A DNA stretch of 64,000 bases. Source: CAZZHG01 sp964653655 (GTDB lineage: Bacteria; Bdellovibrionota; FAC87; UBA2466). The position numbers were made by a program, and so were the translations under genes. The notes under the pieces were generated by a model. That model searched no databases, was not told where the DNA came from, and worked only from the letters and a program-made list of their open reading frames with translations. This document shows positions 34,330 through 42,958 of the stretch, one piece after another. The stretch spans positions 22,562-86,561 of the forward strand of contig CAZZHG010000004.1 of assembly GCA_964653655.1 (NCBI GenBank). The letters are read 5' to 3'. Within the stretch, counting starts at the first letter, position 1. Each line of letters begins with the position of its first letter.

Positions 34330-34401
34330 CTGGACGCCCACAGTGGCGTCGCCCACAGCCGGTTTGCTCTACGGAGGCAAGCGAACTAAGCTCGGACCCC
34401 A

Positions 34402-35295
34402 ATGCCCCAGCGCAGAAAATTTTCCAAAATCAATCTGGAGATCAGCAACATTTGCAATCTCCAGTGCAGCTTTTGCCCCGAAGTCATTCGCGAGAAGAGC
34501 TTGATGGCCCTCCCCCTCTTTGAGCGAATCATCGAACAAATCGCCCCCCTGACCGAGCAGGTTTGCTTTCACTTGATGGGGGATCCCCTGGTGCACCCCG
34601 ATCTCGAAGCAATGCTGGACCTGTGCCTTACTCACGAGGCTCCGGTCTTTCTCGTAACCAATGGGGTGCTGCTTCAGGAAAAACGGTTCGGACTGCTCTT
34701 GCATCCCGCGCTCAGGCAGGTGAATTTCTCCTTACACTCTTTCGCCGATAATTTCGGAGACAAAGATCCCTCGGCTTATCTGGAATCGATCTTTGGTTAC
34801 ACCGAGAGAGCGTTGAGCGACCGCCCCGACCTCTACATCAACTACCGCCTTTGGGATCTCGCCGAGGTTCGGGGCACTCTCTCTTCCCGCGAGGACATTC
34901 TCCGCCGAATCGAGGCGCGCTTTGGGATCCTCATCAAGCGCAACCCCGATGTCGGCGCGCACAAGGGAAGAATTCTGAAGGACCGCCTCTACCTGCATTT
35001 CGATACGGAGTTCGTCTGGCCGGACCCGGCGCTCCCCTTTCTGGGAACTAACGGAAGTTGTTACGGCTTGTCCTCTCATTTCGGAATCCTGGTGGACGGC
35101 ACCGTCGTCCCTTGTTGTCTGGACAAAGAAGGCAGAATTCCCTTAGGCAGAGTGCAAGAAGCTCCCATCTCCGAAATCCTCGCGGGCCCCAGGGCGAAGG
35201 CCATTCTAGAAGGGTTTCAAAAAGGGAAGCTGGTCAACGATCTCTGCCAGCGCTGCAAATACATCGAGCGGTTTCAGGCCCAGCGCGGGGCATAA
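34402..35295 (+). CDS. Radical SAM protein with SPASM-like C-terminus
   Basis: 297 residues. The radical SAM cluster motif C-N-L-Q-C-S-F-C is at about 17-24, followed by VCFHLMGDPLVHPDL (GGE-like region). The C-terminus has NGSCYGLSSHFGILVDGTVVPCCLD and LCQRCKYI, the SPASM-type Cys set that usually holds an extra Fe-S cluster. Such enzymes modify peptides or small molecules. No candidate precursor peptide or partner gene lies beside it. It is a single gene, convergent with a lipoprotein gene. Confidence 0.88.
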   Translation: MPQRRKFSKINLEISNICNLQCSFCPEVIREKSLMALPLFERIIEQIAPLTEQVCFHLMGDPLVHPDLEAMLDLCLTHEAPVFLVTNGVLLQEKRFGLLLHPALRQVNFSLHSFADNFGDKDPSAYLESIFGYTERALSDRPDLYINYRLWDLAEVRGTLSSREDILRRIEARFGILIKRNPDVGAHKGRILKDRLYLHFDTEFVWPDPALPFLGTNGSCYGLSSHFGILVDGTVVPCCLDKEGRIPLGRVQEAPISEILAGPRAKAILEGFQKGKLVNDLCQRCKYIERFQAQRGA

Positions 35296-35316
35296 GCAAG
35301 GAACATTCGGTTCTGG

Positions 35317-36000
35317 CTAGGGAGTGGGAGTGACCCGGCACTCCAGCGTGTGGGTTTGCGCCACGACCATGCCAACGCTCGATACTAGCTCGGCCGTCGA
35401 TTTCTGCGGCACGGCCGCGATGTCCATTCCCACGTGCACGATGAGATGAAAGCCGGACCGCTCGAACTCGCGAGTCTGGTTCGTGATGGTTTTCTTAACC
35501 GAAAACTCGTTCGGCAGGTTCGATCCGGTCAGCGAGAGCTTCACGACGGGATCGTCGGTTTCGGGAAACATCCGGATCGCCAGCTGGTTCTTCGAGTCCG
35601 GCTGCCGGCACCAAATCCCCACGAAAGGCTCGGAAGTTTTGGGAACCGCCTGCCGGCGCTCGTAGATGCCTTGCCGATAGCCGACCACCTCGGCCGCGCC
35701 CCAGTAGTCGAGCGGCTCGCTTTCGGCGATGAGGGTCTCAGTGGGATGGCACAGGTCGCCCAGATAAGTACGGACGCCCGCCTCGATACGCATGGCGCCT
35801 CGGTAACTCGAAATCAGCGGGCCGCCTCCCGCCGGATGGCAACGGTAGTCGGGATCGATCCAATAATAGATCCCGCTCATCGGCTTGGAAGGATCCTCGT
35901 GGGGAATCATTCCAGGGTATCCGTCGCCGTTACCGGCGCGGCAGCCCGCGACCAGAACAAAGAGAAAGAGGCAGCCGAAAACTTTACGCAACCGTTCCAT
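35317..36000 (-). CDS. Lipoprotein of unknown function
   Basis: 227 residues from MERLRKVFG. Signal peptide with a clear lipobox LVAGC. Mature protein has four further Cys residues (DYRCHPAGGG, GDLCHPTETL, GIWCRQPDS, LECRVTP). Beta-rich, no known motif. A longer reading with eight extra residues is possible. TCTAGT stands ten bases before the ATG and no ribosome site is visible. It is divergent from the TPR-winged-helix regulator across 70 bases. Confidence 0.75.
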   Translation of the reverse strand: MERLRKVFGCLFLFVLVAGCRAGNGDGYPGMIPHEDPSKPMSGIYYWIDPDYRCHPAGGGPLISSYRGAMRIEAGVRTYLGDLCHPTETLIAESEPLDYWGAAEVVGYRQGIYERRQAVPKTSEPFVGIWCRQPDSKNQLAIRMFPETDDPVVKLSLTGSNLPNEFSVKKTITNQTREFERSGFHLIVHVGMDIAAVPQKSTAELVSSVGMVVAQTHTLECRVTPTP

Positions 36001-36070
36001 CAGTCCCAAGACTAGACTTCTCAAACCCCAGCGTAAACTGATATGAATGGCGTAAGAGTCGGGGGCCTGC

Positions 36071-37534
36071 GTGGGGTTTCAGGAAAAAATAGTAGAGCTC
36101 GATCAGCTCATCCGCCACGGCAACGTGAATGGGGCCCGCCTTCAGCTCGCCACCCTGAGCAAATCTCCCCTACCCCGGCAACACGCAACGAGCTTCGCCG
36201 CTCTCGCCCGCCGGGCATCCCTTCCCAATCTTGGCATCCGAATCCTCAATCCCATCGTCCGCCCCAGTCCGAAGGCGCCCATGCGGCCGACCGAGTTCGA
36301 AAAAGCGGAATATGCCGCGGGACTAGTCGCCATCGGGGCCGTCCCGGAGGCCATTTCCATTCTGGACGGCTTGGATTCCAAACTGAATCCGCAAGTGCTC
36401 CTCTATCGCGCCTTCGCTCTGATCACGAGGTGGGATTACGCGGCGACCATTTCGCCCCTCGAGAAATTCATCGCCTCCCCGGGGCTATCGCCCTACCAGA
36501 AGCTCGTCGGAAAGGTGAACCTCGCGGCCGCGCTGACCTTCGAACGCGAAGCGAGCGCCGGAGAGGTTTTAGCGGAATTGCTCGGCGAGACTAAGCGGGA
36601 AGGTCTGTTCCGTCTTCACGGAAATGCCCTGGAACTTCGGGCCCAGCTCGCCATACAAGACGGCGAATGGAGCAAAGCCAGACGTTGCCTCGAGGAAGCG
36701 AAAGTCGCGCTGAAAGAAACGGGGGGTCTAGACGAGTTCTTCGTCCGCAAGTGGAGCGCCGTGCACCGGGTGTTGTCCGAGAAAAGCGCCGGCGCTTTCT
36801 CCGAGCTCGAATCCATTCGTAGCGAAGCGAAAGAGCGCCACCATTGGGAGACGGTTCGGGACTGCGATCGCATCCGCGCGATCGCCCGCCGAGAAAAAGA
36901 GGTCTTCCTCCATGTCTATTTCGGAACCCCTTATGAGTCTTTCCGTGCCCGCGCCCTCGAGGAAGCGGGATGGACCGCGAGCCTGCCGGACTCCTATCGC
37001 TGGGAATTGAAGCCCTCCGGCCGACCGGGCAAAGCTTGGAACCTTCTCGATACTTCCGAGCGCCCCGACTTGGACGGCATTCCCCGACGTCTACTGGATC
37101 TTCTGTGCAGGGATTTTTATCGGCCGGTTCGCCTCGCCTCGTTGTACGCCCACCTTTATCCCCACGAGTATTTCAATCCGCTGAGCTCGCCCAACCGGGT
37201 CCATCAGGCGGTGAAACGCCTCAAGCATTGGTTCACCGAGAATCGGGTTCCCCTGACGATAGAAGAGAACGCCAGCGCCTATCGCCTTCAAGCGACGAGG
37301 GGCTGCGCTCTCGAAATCCCGCTCGAACGAACCGAGCAGTCTCAACGCGAGTCGCGGATTGCGGAGCTACGGCGCCGGTACTCCTCTCGGCCGTTCGCCG
37401 CGAAGGAAGCGAGCCGCGAGCTGAACCTTCCGCTTCGCACCGCGAACCGCTTGCTTCGGGACGCTGAGGAGCAAGGCAAGCTGATCCGAATCGGAGCGAG
37501 CTCTTCGACCCGCTTTTCGTTCCCTCAAAATTAG
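36071..37534 (+). CDS. TPR-like protein with C-terminal winged-helix segments
   Basis: 487 residues, GTG start. Residues 1-270 form a helical-repeat region (TPR-like, for example LNPQVLLYRAFALITRWDYA). Residues about 330-415 resemble an OmpR/BTAD-type DNA-binding winged helix (VRLASLYAHLYPHEYFNP, RVHQAVKRLKHWF), and about 435-480 form a second HTH-like segment (RPFAAKEASRELNLPLRTANRLLRDAEEQGKL). It probably regulates transcription using helical repeats as sensor. No signal peptide or membrane segment. The immediate downstream secreted gene is a possible target. Confidence 0.7.
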   Translation: MGFQEKIVELDQLIRHGNVNGARLQLATLSKSPLPRQHATSFAALARRASLPNLGIRILNPIVRPSPKAPMRPTEFEKAEYAAGLVAIGAVPEAISILDGLDSKLNPQVLLYRAFALITRWDYAATISPLEKFIASPGLSPYQKLVGKVNLAAALTFEREASAGEVLAELLGETKREGLFRLHGNALELRAQLAIQDGEWSKARRCLEEAKVALKETGGLDEFFVRKWSAVHRVLSEKSAGAFSELESIRSEAKERHHWETVRDCDRIRAIARREKEVFLHVYFGTPYESFRARALEEAGWTASLPDSYRWELKPSGRPGKAWNLLDTSERPDLDGIPRRLLDLLCRDFYRPVRLASLYAHLYPHEYFNPLSSPNRVHQAVKRLKHWFTENRVPLTIEENASAYRLQATRGCALEIPLERTEQSQRESRIAELRRRYSSRPFAAKEASRELNLPLRTANRLLRDAEEQGKLIRIGASSSTRFSFPQN

Positions 37535-37589
37535 CTCACGCCACTTTTGTCAGTTTATCGTACGGTGGTTCGGGAGGAGGATGGACTCA

Positions 37590-37604
37590 GGTGAATGGTT
37601 CACC
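37590..37604. promoter_or_regulatory. Small dyad in the 5' region of a secreted-protein gene
   Basis: GGTGAA-TGG-TTCACC, a perfect six-base inverted repeat with a three-base centre, 20 bases before the ATG of the downstream gene. It could be an operator or a short RNA hairpin. Confidence 0.3.
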
Positions 37605-37623
37605 GAATTTCAAGGAGTCATCT

Positions 37624-38217
37624 ATGAAGCTCGTCAGTTTGTTACTCAGTACCGCTTTTCTTTCCCAGAGTGCTCTAGGGTTGTCCTGCAAATCTTCCGA
37701 CGGAAAATACCTGTTGGAGGTCGAAAGCATTCCGTGCGGCCGCCCGGCCACGCTTTTCATCGACGGCAAAAAGCCTCAGTTCGGAGACATGGAGTGCGAC
37801 AAGACTTCCCCGGCAGGCGAAACCGTCTGCTACAGCAAAAACGTCGCGGATGCGGGCTACTCGGCCGTGATTCGAAGCGGAGTCGTCGGATATACGGCCG
37901 ACCTTTCCGAGTTGTGGATCGGCGGCACCCGTCCCCTCGCTTCTCTGCTCTGCGATACGCCCCTCGTGCTTCCCGGTTGCGGCCCGTCGGTCACGACTTC
38001 GGCGGTAGTACGGGACTTCAACGGTCTCGACGGCTGCGGGCACGTGCTGGAAGTCGCCGGCGTGAACGGTCCGATTCACCTCGAACCGACGAATCTGCCG
38101 GCGGAGTATCAGCAAGAAGGAGCGAAAGTCATCGTGAGCTACAACCCGGCGCCCGACATGGCTTCCATCTGCATGGTCGGAGATATCGTCGATATTACCT
38201 CCATCAAGCCGGAATGA
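37624..38217 (+). CDS. Secreted protein with WxGGTRPL motif, long form
   Basis: 197 residues. Signal peptide ends near SALGLS. AAGGAG stands eight bases before the ATG. The first 110 residues match the secreted protein encoded at 49810-50178: an early CK/CG-S, a QFG block followed by Cys, VADxGY, and LWIGGTRPLASLLC. An extra C-terminal half has CGPSVTT, DGCGHVLEV and SICMVGDIVDIT. Cys positions suggest disulfides. Function unknown, family apparently specific to this group of organisms as far as I can tell. Confidence 0.8.
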   Translation: MKLVSLLLSTAFLSQSALGLSCKSSDGKYLLEVESIPCGRPATLFIDGKKPQFGDMECDKTSPAGETVCYSKNVADAGYSAVIRSGVVGYTADLSELWIGGTRPLASLLCDTPLVLPGCGPSVTTSAVVRDFNGLDGCGHVLEVAGVNGPIHLEPTNLPAEYQQEGAKVIVSYNPAPDMASICMVGDIVDITSIKPE

Positions 38218-38224
38218 TCGAATT

Positions 38225-38259
38225 GGGGAGGTGGCCGTCGGCCACCTCCCCTTTTCTTC
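38225..38259 (+). terminator. Rho-independent terminator of the WxGGTRPL gene
   Basis: A 12-bp perfect stem (38225-38236 and 38240-38251), a three-base loop and a TTTTCTTCT tail, eight bases after the stop. Confidence 0.9.
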
Positions 38260-39954
38260 TCAAAGAGTCTGAAGGAAGCGGATGACGTCGAGTTTCTGAT
38301 CCGGGCTGAGAAGTTCCTGCCCATTCGTCAGAAAAATCCCCTCATCGTGCCCCCCATTGCCGAGACCACGCTTTTTTGAATCGAAGTATTTCTCGCCGTC
38401 CCGTTTCCAAGCGGCCGGCGTCGTGTCGGCCAACGGATATCCATTGCAACCCGAGTCGAAGTCGGTTTTGGGATCGATCGCTTCACCGGCGAAGTACGTC
38501 TTCGGGCGCTCCTCACCTCGAGTGAGTACGGCGCAAAGGCTCGGCGCTGAATTGTTGTGAAAGTACGGCCACCGGGCCCAAACACCCACAAGCGGCGGCG
38601 GCACGTAACCCTCCTGCGGTACGACGAGAATCCCCTTCCGCCGGGAAAGGCCAAGGGGGTTGAGCCGCTTGGCAAGAGAGCTCATGCCCTTGGCTCGGTA
38701 GGGATCGGTTCCGACATCGAAAACCGGAGTGCTCTCGTGGTAGCTCACCTCAACGGTCTTCAAACGATCGGCGGCGGATAGCGAAGCAGATCCCGTTTGC
38801 TCCCAGGCCTTCCGGTAACTTCCATGGCAACGGACGCAGTGGTTCTCGAACAACTTCTGGCCGCGCTTTGCCGCTTCCAGATCGAATTGATCGGCGGGAA
38901 AGAAATCCGTAAACCGAGGGGCCTCGGTCGCGAAGACGGCGGCCGTCAGCTCCTCGACCACTTTGCCGTTCGCGTCGAGCCAGCTCTCCAGCTTCGGCAA
39001 GTCGACTCCCCTTCCGATCTCGTTCCAAAGGAAATTCGTATAGATCGGATTTCCCGAAACGAGCGATCCGTCGCTGAGCCAACGATTCTTGTACTTCAGG
39101 TTCCACCAGACGGCGGGCTTGCTCTCGGAAGGTTCCGTCGCAAGCGGCTCCGGGTCGGGACGACTCGCAAACCGCGGCTCTTTCGAGGCCAGCTCGTCAG
39201 GCGCTCTTCGCGCTAGGGACAAAGCCGTGTGGGCGAGCGAAGTATCGAGTCCGAGTGCCTGGGGCAACTTGGAATCGACGTAGCGAAGGGCGGATCGGGC
39301 CCGGCTGTAGAGGCGCCGCTCCGATGATGTCGTAAACAGAGTCGCTTGAAAAAGGGGCGCGGGAACCGCCTGGGTTAGCCAGCGAGCCTGGTGGAAGAGC
39401 CGATTCGCTCTCGGAAACCGCGTGGTGAGGCCCAACACTCTTTTCCCGAAGAGCGAGCCCGCGTGGCAGGCGGCGCAGCTGATGGTAAATCCCAGCGCTC
39501 CATCGCGAGTCGTCAGGGTCGCGCCCATCGGATAGGTGGGCCGCTTTCCTCCAGGGTACGGAACTTTATATACGCCGGTGTCGGACTCCAGCGGATAGGG
39601 CTGCATGCCGAGCCACTGAAAAAGATCGTTCGCCGATCCGAGGTTTCCCGCCCATCGGATCGCAGTGAGAAAGATTGCTTTCAAGGGAAGAGAAAACGGG
39701 CTGCGAAGCATGCCATCGATGGGGCGGTAGGGGATCAGCACTTCGGTGGCGGTCACCGGATATTGAAGAGCATGGAGACGCCCACGTTCCACGGCACTCG
39801 GCAAGACGTCCTCGGGGAGGCCATAAGGATTCGGCCTGCCGGCGGCGGGAACCAAAGCCCCTTCCGACCAGTCTGGAGACAGCGCGGCCCAGGCGGGCGA
39901 GACGAGAGTCAGGCACAAAATAGAGATCGGACCAAGGCGAAGGCGCTTTTTCAC
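38260..39954 (-). CDS. Exported di-haem c-type cytochrome
   Basis: About 564 residues from the GTG that begins VKKRLRLGPISILCLTL. Signal peptide ends at PAWAALS. Two CxxCH haem sites: CAACHAGS near the first third and CVRCHGSYR in the second half. The C-terminal GVWARWPYFHNNSAPSLC resembles di-haem peroxidase and RoxA-type cytochromes. Possible roles are electron transfer, peroxide reduction or oxidative cleavage. A longer frame from TTG adds 19 residues that do not look like part of a signal peptide. Convergent with the preceding gene. Confidence 0.84.
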   Translation of the reverse strand: MKKRLRLGPISILCLTLVSPAWAALSPDWSEGALVPAAGRPNPYGLPEDVLPSAVERGRLHALQYPVTATEVLIPYRPIDGMLRSPFSLPLKAIFLTAIRWAGNLGSANDLFQWLGMQPYPLESDTGVYKVPYPGGKRPTYPMGATLTTRDGALGFTISCAACHAGSLFGKRVLGLTTRFPRANRLFHQARWLTQAVPAPLFQATLFTTSSERRLYSRARSALRYVDSKLPQALGLDTSLAHTALSLARRAPDELASKEPRFASRPDPEPLATEPSESKPAVWWNLKYKNRWLSDGSLVSGNPIYTNFLWNEIGRGVDLPKLESWLDANGKVVEELTAAVFATEAPRFTDFFPADQFDLEAAKRGQKLFENHCVRCHGSYRKAWEQTGSASLSAADRLKTVEVSYHESTPVFDVGTDPYRAKGMSSLAKRLNPLGLSRRKGILVVPQEGYVPPPLVGVWARWPYFHNNSAPSLCAVLTRGEERPKTYFAGEAIDPKTDFDSGCNGYPLADTTPAAWKRDGEKYFDSKKRGLGNGGHDEGIFLTNGQELLSPDQKLDVIRFLQTL

Positions 39955-40130
39955 TCGAAACCAACTTTCAGGGTTCCGTCGGCAATAACGTGATCGAGCG
40001 CCCTGGGTCAAGGTAGTGTGAGGGGACTGTTAGCCCCACCGGGATTTTTACGACGTACTCCTTCTGAATACGGTCTTTCGTGCGGGAAATCCGGGGTCTC
40101 CGCCTTGCATATAAGGACGCGGGGGTCGGG

Positions 40131-41618
40131 ATGAAGGGGGCGAGCAAGTTAATTCTAGCCATCGGTCTGACATGGACCATGCTCACGCTCGCGGATCCAC
40201 CGGAACAATTCTTTTCCACCGACCCCTACACCATTCTCGGTATTGCTCGTTCCGCCGACATCGAGGAGATTCGGCGCGCTCACCGCAAGCACGGCAAACA
40301 AAACCAGTTCGAAGGAGACAAAGAGATAAGTGAGGAAACGCGCATCGAGCGGATCTGGATTATGAAGCGGGTGAACATGGCAGTGAGCGCATTGCGCGCG
40401 GGCGAACCTTACGTAACCCCTCCGGACAAGTTGCCCAATGGAGATCCAATCCCCGTGAAACCCGGCTCCTCCGAGGGAGGCGGTCACGGGAGAAGGGCCG
40501 CCGCGGATAGCGCGGCCTCTCACGCACGCGGACCTTTCGCCAAATACGCAGCCGCCTTGCAAGCCACGAAAGATCCCCAGGAGCTAAAGGCACTGTGGGA
40601 CGCCTGCCTCGCGAAGGAAGGTCCCATGGCATTCTTCGAGATTAGGGACTCGTTTGCCCTGAGGTTCGTCGAGCTACTCAGAGAGGCACGCAACGACAGC
40701 GAGCGGGCAAAAGTATTCTATTTCTACGGAATCTCGAATCTCGAGTTACCCGGGCTGGCTTCCGGGCTCGATGCGATGCTGGAGGCTTTGCCCGAGGGGC
40801 CCCTGCGCAATCAGCTCCGGTTCATCGACCGGGTGCGGGCGAGGGATCGCCTGGTCAGCGCCGGCACGGATCGTTCCCTTCTCTATGCTTACGCCGCCGC
40901 GGCCGATCAAGTCCACGCCTCGGGCGGGACAAAGTCCACGTCGGCCGACCGAGCGGCCGCCGCGGATAAAGCTTGGACCTCCTTAGTAGTGCGAACCCAC
41001 GAGCCCAACGAGACACGGCCTTTCGACTGGAAATCCGCCTTCGAATCGGTCGAGGCCACGACGCAGCTTTATCGGGAACAGCCGTTACTCGAGCCTTTTC
41101 ACACCGTGATTGGAAATGCCTGGGCCCGCGACCCCGCGACCTTTCAAGCGGAAATTGGAAAGGCGCGCACCGGCGTCGCGGACGGCCTGGATACTTTGCT
41201 GAGAAAGCGAAGAATGCTGGGATGGGCAATCGCGATCCCGACGGCCGCGATCGCCGCGGCCTGCATCGGTCCCTGCTTGCTGAACATGAACGCGTACTCG
41301 CAGCCCGAACTGCTGATGCGGGCATTTCCCGGAATGATCAGCGGGCTCGCGTCCTATCTTGCGTGGAAGGAAATGACGGGACCTCTCGACTCCATGGTCC
41401 GCGGAAGCACGTTGCTCGGCAACTATTCGGCCCGCGCCAATGAAGTAACTGAAGCCGACAAGAGATGGTCCTTGATGGGCGAAGCAATGAAAGACTTGCA
41501 TCCATGGGCCGAGCCCAGGAGTTCCTCGGCTTACGCCTATTCTCCCCGCGGCCGCTATTGCAATTCAATGTTCGCTGGGTTTGGCCGCGAGCTTTACCGC
41601 CACATCGTCCGCCCCTAG
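40131..41618 (+). CDS. Exported J-domain-like protein lacking HPD
   Basis: 495 residues from the ATG before KGASKLILAIGLTW. N-terminal signal peptide or anchor, then a J-domain-like helix pair (DPYTILGIARSADIEEIRRA) in which the loop position of the HPD triad reads QFE, so DnaK stimulation is unlikely. A long helical, Ala/Arg-rich middle follows, with a hydrophobic pair near 370-415 (AIAIPTAAIAAACIGPCLL). The location outside the cytoplasm also argues against a DnaK partner. TATAAG lies 17 bases before the ATG. No other family recognised. Confidence 0.72.
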   Translation: MKGASKLILAIGLTWTMLTLADPPEQFFSTDPYTILGIARSADIEEIRRAHRKHGKQNQFEGDKEISEETRIERIWIMKRVNMAVSALRAGEPYVTPPDKLPNGDPIPVKPGSSEGGGHGRRAAADSAASHARGPFAKYAAALQATKDPQELKALWDACLAKEGPMAFFEIRDSFALRFVELLREARNDSERAKVFYFYGISNLELPGLASGLDAMLEALPEGPLRNQLRFIDRVRARDRLVSAGTDRSLLYAYAAAADQVHASGGTKSTSADRAAAADKAWTSLVVRTHEPNETRPFDWKSAFESVEATTQLYREQPLLEPFHTVIGNAWARDPATFQAEIGKARTGVADGLDTLLRKRRMLGWAIAIPTAAIAAACIGPCLLNMNAYSQPELLMRAFPGMISGLASYLAWKEMTGPLDSMVRGSTLLGNYSARANEVTEADKRWSLMGEAMKDLHPWAEPRSSSAYAYSPRGRYCNSMFAGFGRELYRHIVRP

Positions 41619-41703
41619 CTCGGACGGGGAACAACGTGGGGCTCCCATAGGCCCATGCCTACCCGTTTCGGGCTAAGAGTGATTAAGGCAGCGGCGGCGA
41701 AAA

Positions 41704-41913
41704 TCAGTAGGGCCGGCCGCGATGAGGAACCGCCGCGGGCCGAATGGAACGGCGGAAATCGTGAACCTCCAGCTCCGCCCGGCTTCTGGAGCAGCCGTAG
41801 GCGTTCTGGACGGACTTCACCAAGTCTTCCAAATCGTCTTTCATATCCGATAGCTGAAACTTGGTGAACTTGCCCCATCTCGCGCGAACTCTTTCGATCA
41901 TGTCGCTATTCAT
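41704..41913 (-). CDS. CsbD-like small protein, copy 2
   Basis: 69 residues. The pattern IERVRARWGKFTKFQLSDMK, then DLVKSVQNAYGCSRSRAE, corresponds to the CsbD stress-protein family (RGxWgkltdddl...l...i...yG.s...A). It agrees with the neighbouring copy at 53 of 69 positions. No Shine-Dalgarno sequence is obvious. The last of five small genes on this strand. Confidence 0.75.
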   Translation of the reverse strand: MNSDMIERVRARWGKFTKFQLSDMKDDLEDLVKSVQNAYGCSRSRAELEVHDFRRSIRPAAVPHRGRPY

Positions 41914-41995
41914 GCACAGTGCATAACACATCTCGGCCAGATCCCCTTCAGACTTCCTCATTCTCTGATCTCGGCCGGCTACTCGCGGCCAAACG

Positions 41996-42205
41996 TCAGT
42001 AGGGTCGGCCGCGGTTGGGAATGCGTACCGGTTGAAGTGTGCGGCGGAAATCATGGAGCTCGAGCTCCGCGCGGCTTCTGGAACAGCCATAGGCGTTCTG
42101 AATCGTTTCGACCAATTCCTCCAAATCATCTTTCATCGTGGCCAACTGATACTTGGTGAACTTGCCCCATCTCGCGCGAATTCTCTCGATCATGTCACTG
42201 TTCAT
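41996..42205 (-). CDS. CsbD-like small protein, copy 1
   Basis: 69 residues beginning MNSDMIERIRARWGKF, with the same CsbD-like pattern. Copies 1 and 2 share length, start and end (NRGRPY/HRGRPY), so they come from tandem duplication. CsbD proteins are often induced by envelope or osmotic stress, and their molecular role is not known. GAGGAAAT lies before the ATG. Confidence 0.8.
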   Translation of the reverse strand: MNSDMIERIRARWGKFTKYQLATMKDDLEELVETIQNAYGCSRSRAELELHDFRRTLQPVRIPNRGRPY

Positions 42206-42230
42206 TTAAATTTCCTCTCGTTTCAAGAAT

Positions 42231-42356
42231 TCAATTTGCCAGGAGCTGGCCGCCAAAATTTCGGACCAGTACGGTCACGACCAGACTCATGGCTATAAGG
42301 ACCAGATAAATCATCGACCAGCTACCGCCCCATCGTTCCATGCGAATCGGCTGCAT
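42231..42356 (-). CDS. Very small single-span membrane protein
   Basis: 41 residues: MQPIRMERWGGSW, then a membrane helix (SMIYLVLIAMSLVVTVLV) and a short polar tail ending GGQLLAN. GGGGGAG stands two bases before the ATG. It sits in the gap between two other small genes on the same strand, 25 bases from CsbD copy 1. The short length lowers certainty, but the hydrophobic helix with flanking charges is convincing. Confidence 0.58.
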   Translation of the reverse strand: MQPIRMERWGGSWSMIYLVLIAMSLVVTVLVRNFGGQLLAN

Positions 42357-42376
42357 AACTCCCCCGACAGTTGCGT

Positions 42377-42667
42377 TCAAACTTCCCACACTCTCTGATT
42401 TCCGCCGAGAATCGCTCTGAGCGCTCTGCGCTCGGAATCTATTTCGGCCAAAGTGTGAGTGGTCAGGATTCTGAGAAGGCCCCGGATCTTCGGCGTCACC
42501 TTGCTGAGCCCGACGGCCCGTAAGCAGTCCCGCATTCTTCCGGGACTCACGACGGATTTCGAGTGGATCTCACTCGCCACGTCCAGCTCCGCGGAGTGGG
42601 CCTTCACGGCCGCGGGCCCCATTGCGAAGTACTGTCCGATGGATAAGCGCGGCTTCATGGTTCTCAT
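42377..42667 (-). CDS. Small protein of unknown function
   Basis: 96 residues from the ATG overlapping the previous gene's stop (ATGA). An in-frame ATG three codons later has GAAAGG at nine bases and may be the true start. Contains RLSIGQYFAMGPAAVKAHS and many Arg/Lys near the C-terminus (ERRALRAILGGNQR). No signal peptide. Encoded in a chain of small genes on the minus strand, probably one operon. Confidence 0.6.
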   Translation of the reverse strand: MRTMKPRLSIGQYFAMGPAAVKAHSAELDVASEIHSKSVVSPGRMRDCLRAVGLSKVTPKIRGLLRILTTHTLAEIDSERRALRAILGGNQRVWEV

Positions 42668-42873
42668 CCTTTCAAATCCGTTTTGGGCGCCGAAAAGGCT
42701 CGGCCCGACAAGTACCGCGCACCCCGGCTGAGCGGTCCCTTCCAATAAGCTCTGGTTACTTCCGGACTCACCGGAGCGGCCACCTCGGCTTCAATCCAAG
42801 CATGGCGTCCGGAGCAAAGAATTTGACTGTACCCAAGGCCGCCCGACGTTTTCACAAACCGTAATTTGGTCAT
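42664..42873 (-). CDS. Small protein of unknown function, first in small-gene operon
   Basis: 69 residues beginning MTKLRFVKTSGGLGYSQIL. GTAGG six bases before the ATG. Stop overlaps the next gene's ATG, so translation is coupled. Contains two Cys-region motifs (ILCSGRHAWIEAE). Divergent from the LysR regulator, a usual arrangement for a regulated target. Confidence 0.58.
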   Translation of the reverse strand: MTKLRFVKTSGGLGYSQILCSGRHAWIEAEVAAPVSPEVTRAYWKGPLSRGARYLSGRAFSAPKTDLKG

Positions 42874-42958
42874 TTGAAACCTACTTCCACATTCAGAATG
42901 GCAGGTCCCATCGAATAATAAAAATATATAAAATGTATGTGTTATATAGTGTTTCCCT
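42874..42958. promoter_or_regulatory. AT-rich divergent control region
   Basis: 85 bases between the small-gene operon and the LysR gene. The half next to the LysR gene is strongly AT-rich (AATAATAAAAATATATAAAA and TATATA). TATATA is ten bases before the LysR ATG, which lacks a ribosome site. LysR operators normally lie in such divergent gaps, though I cannot point to a clean T-N11-A palindrome. Confidence 0.5.
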
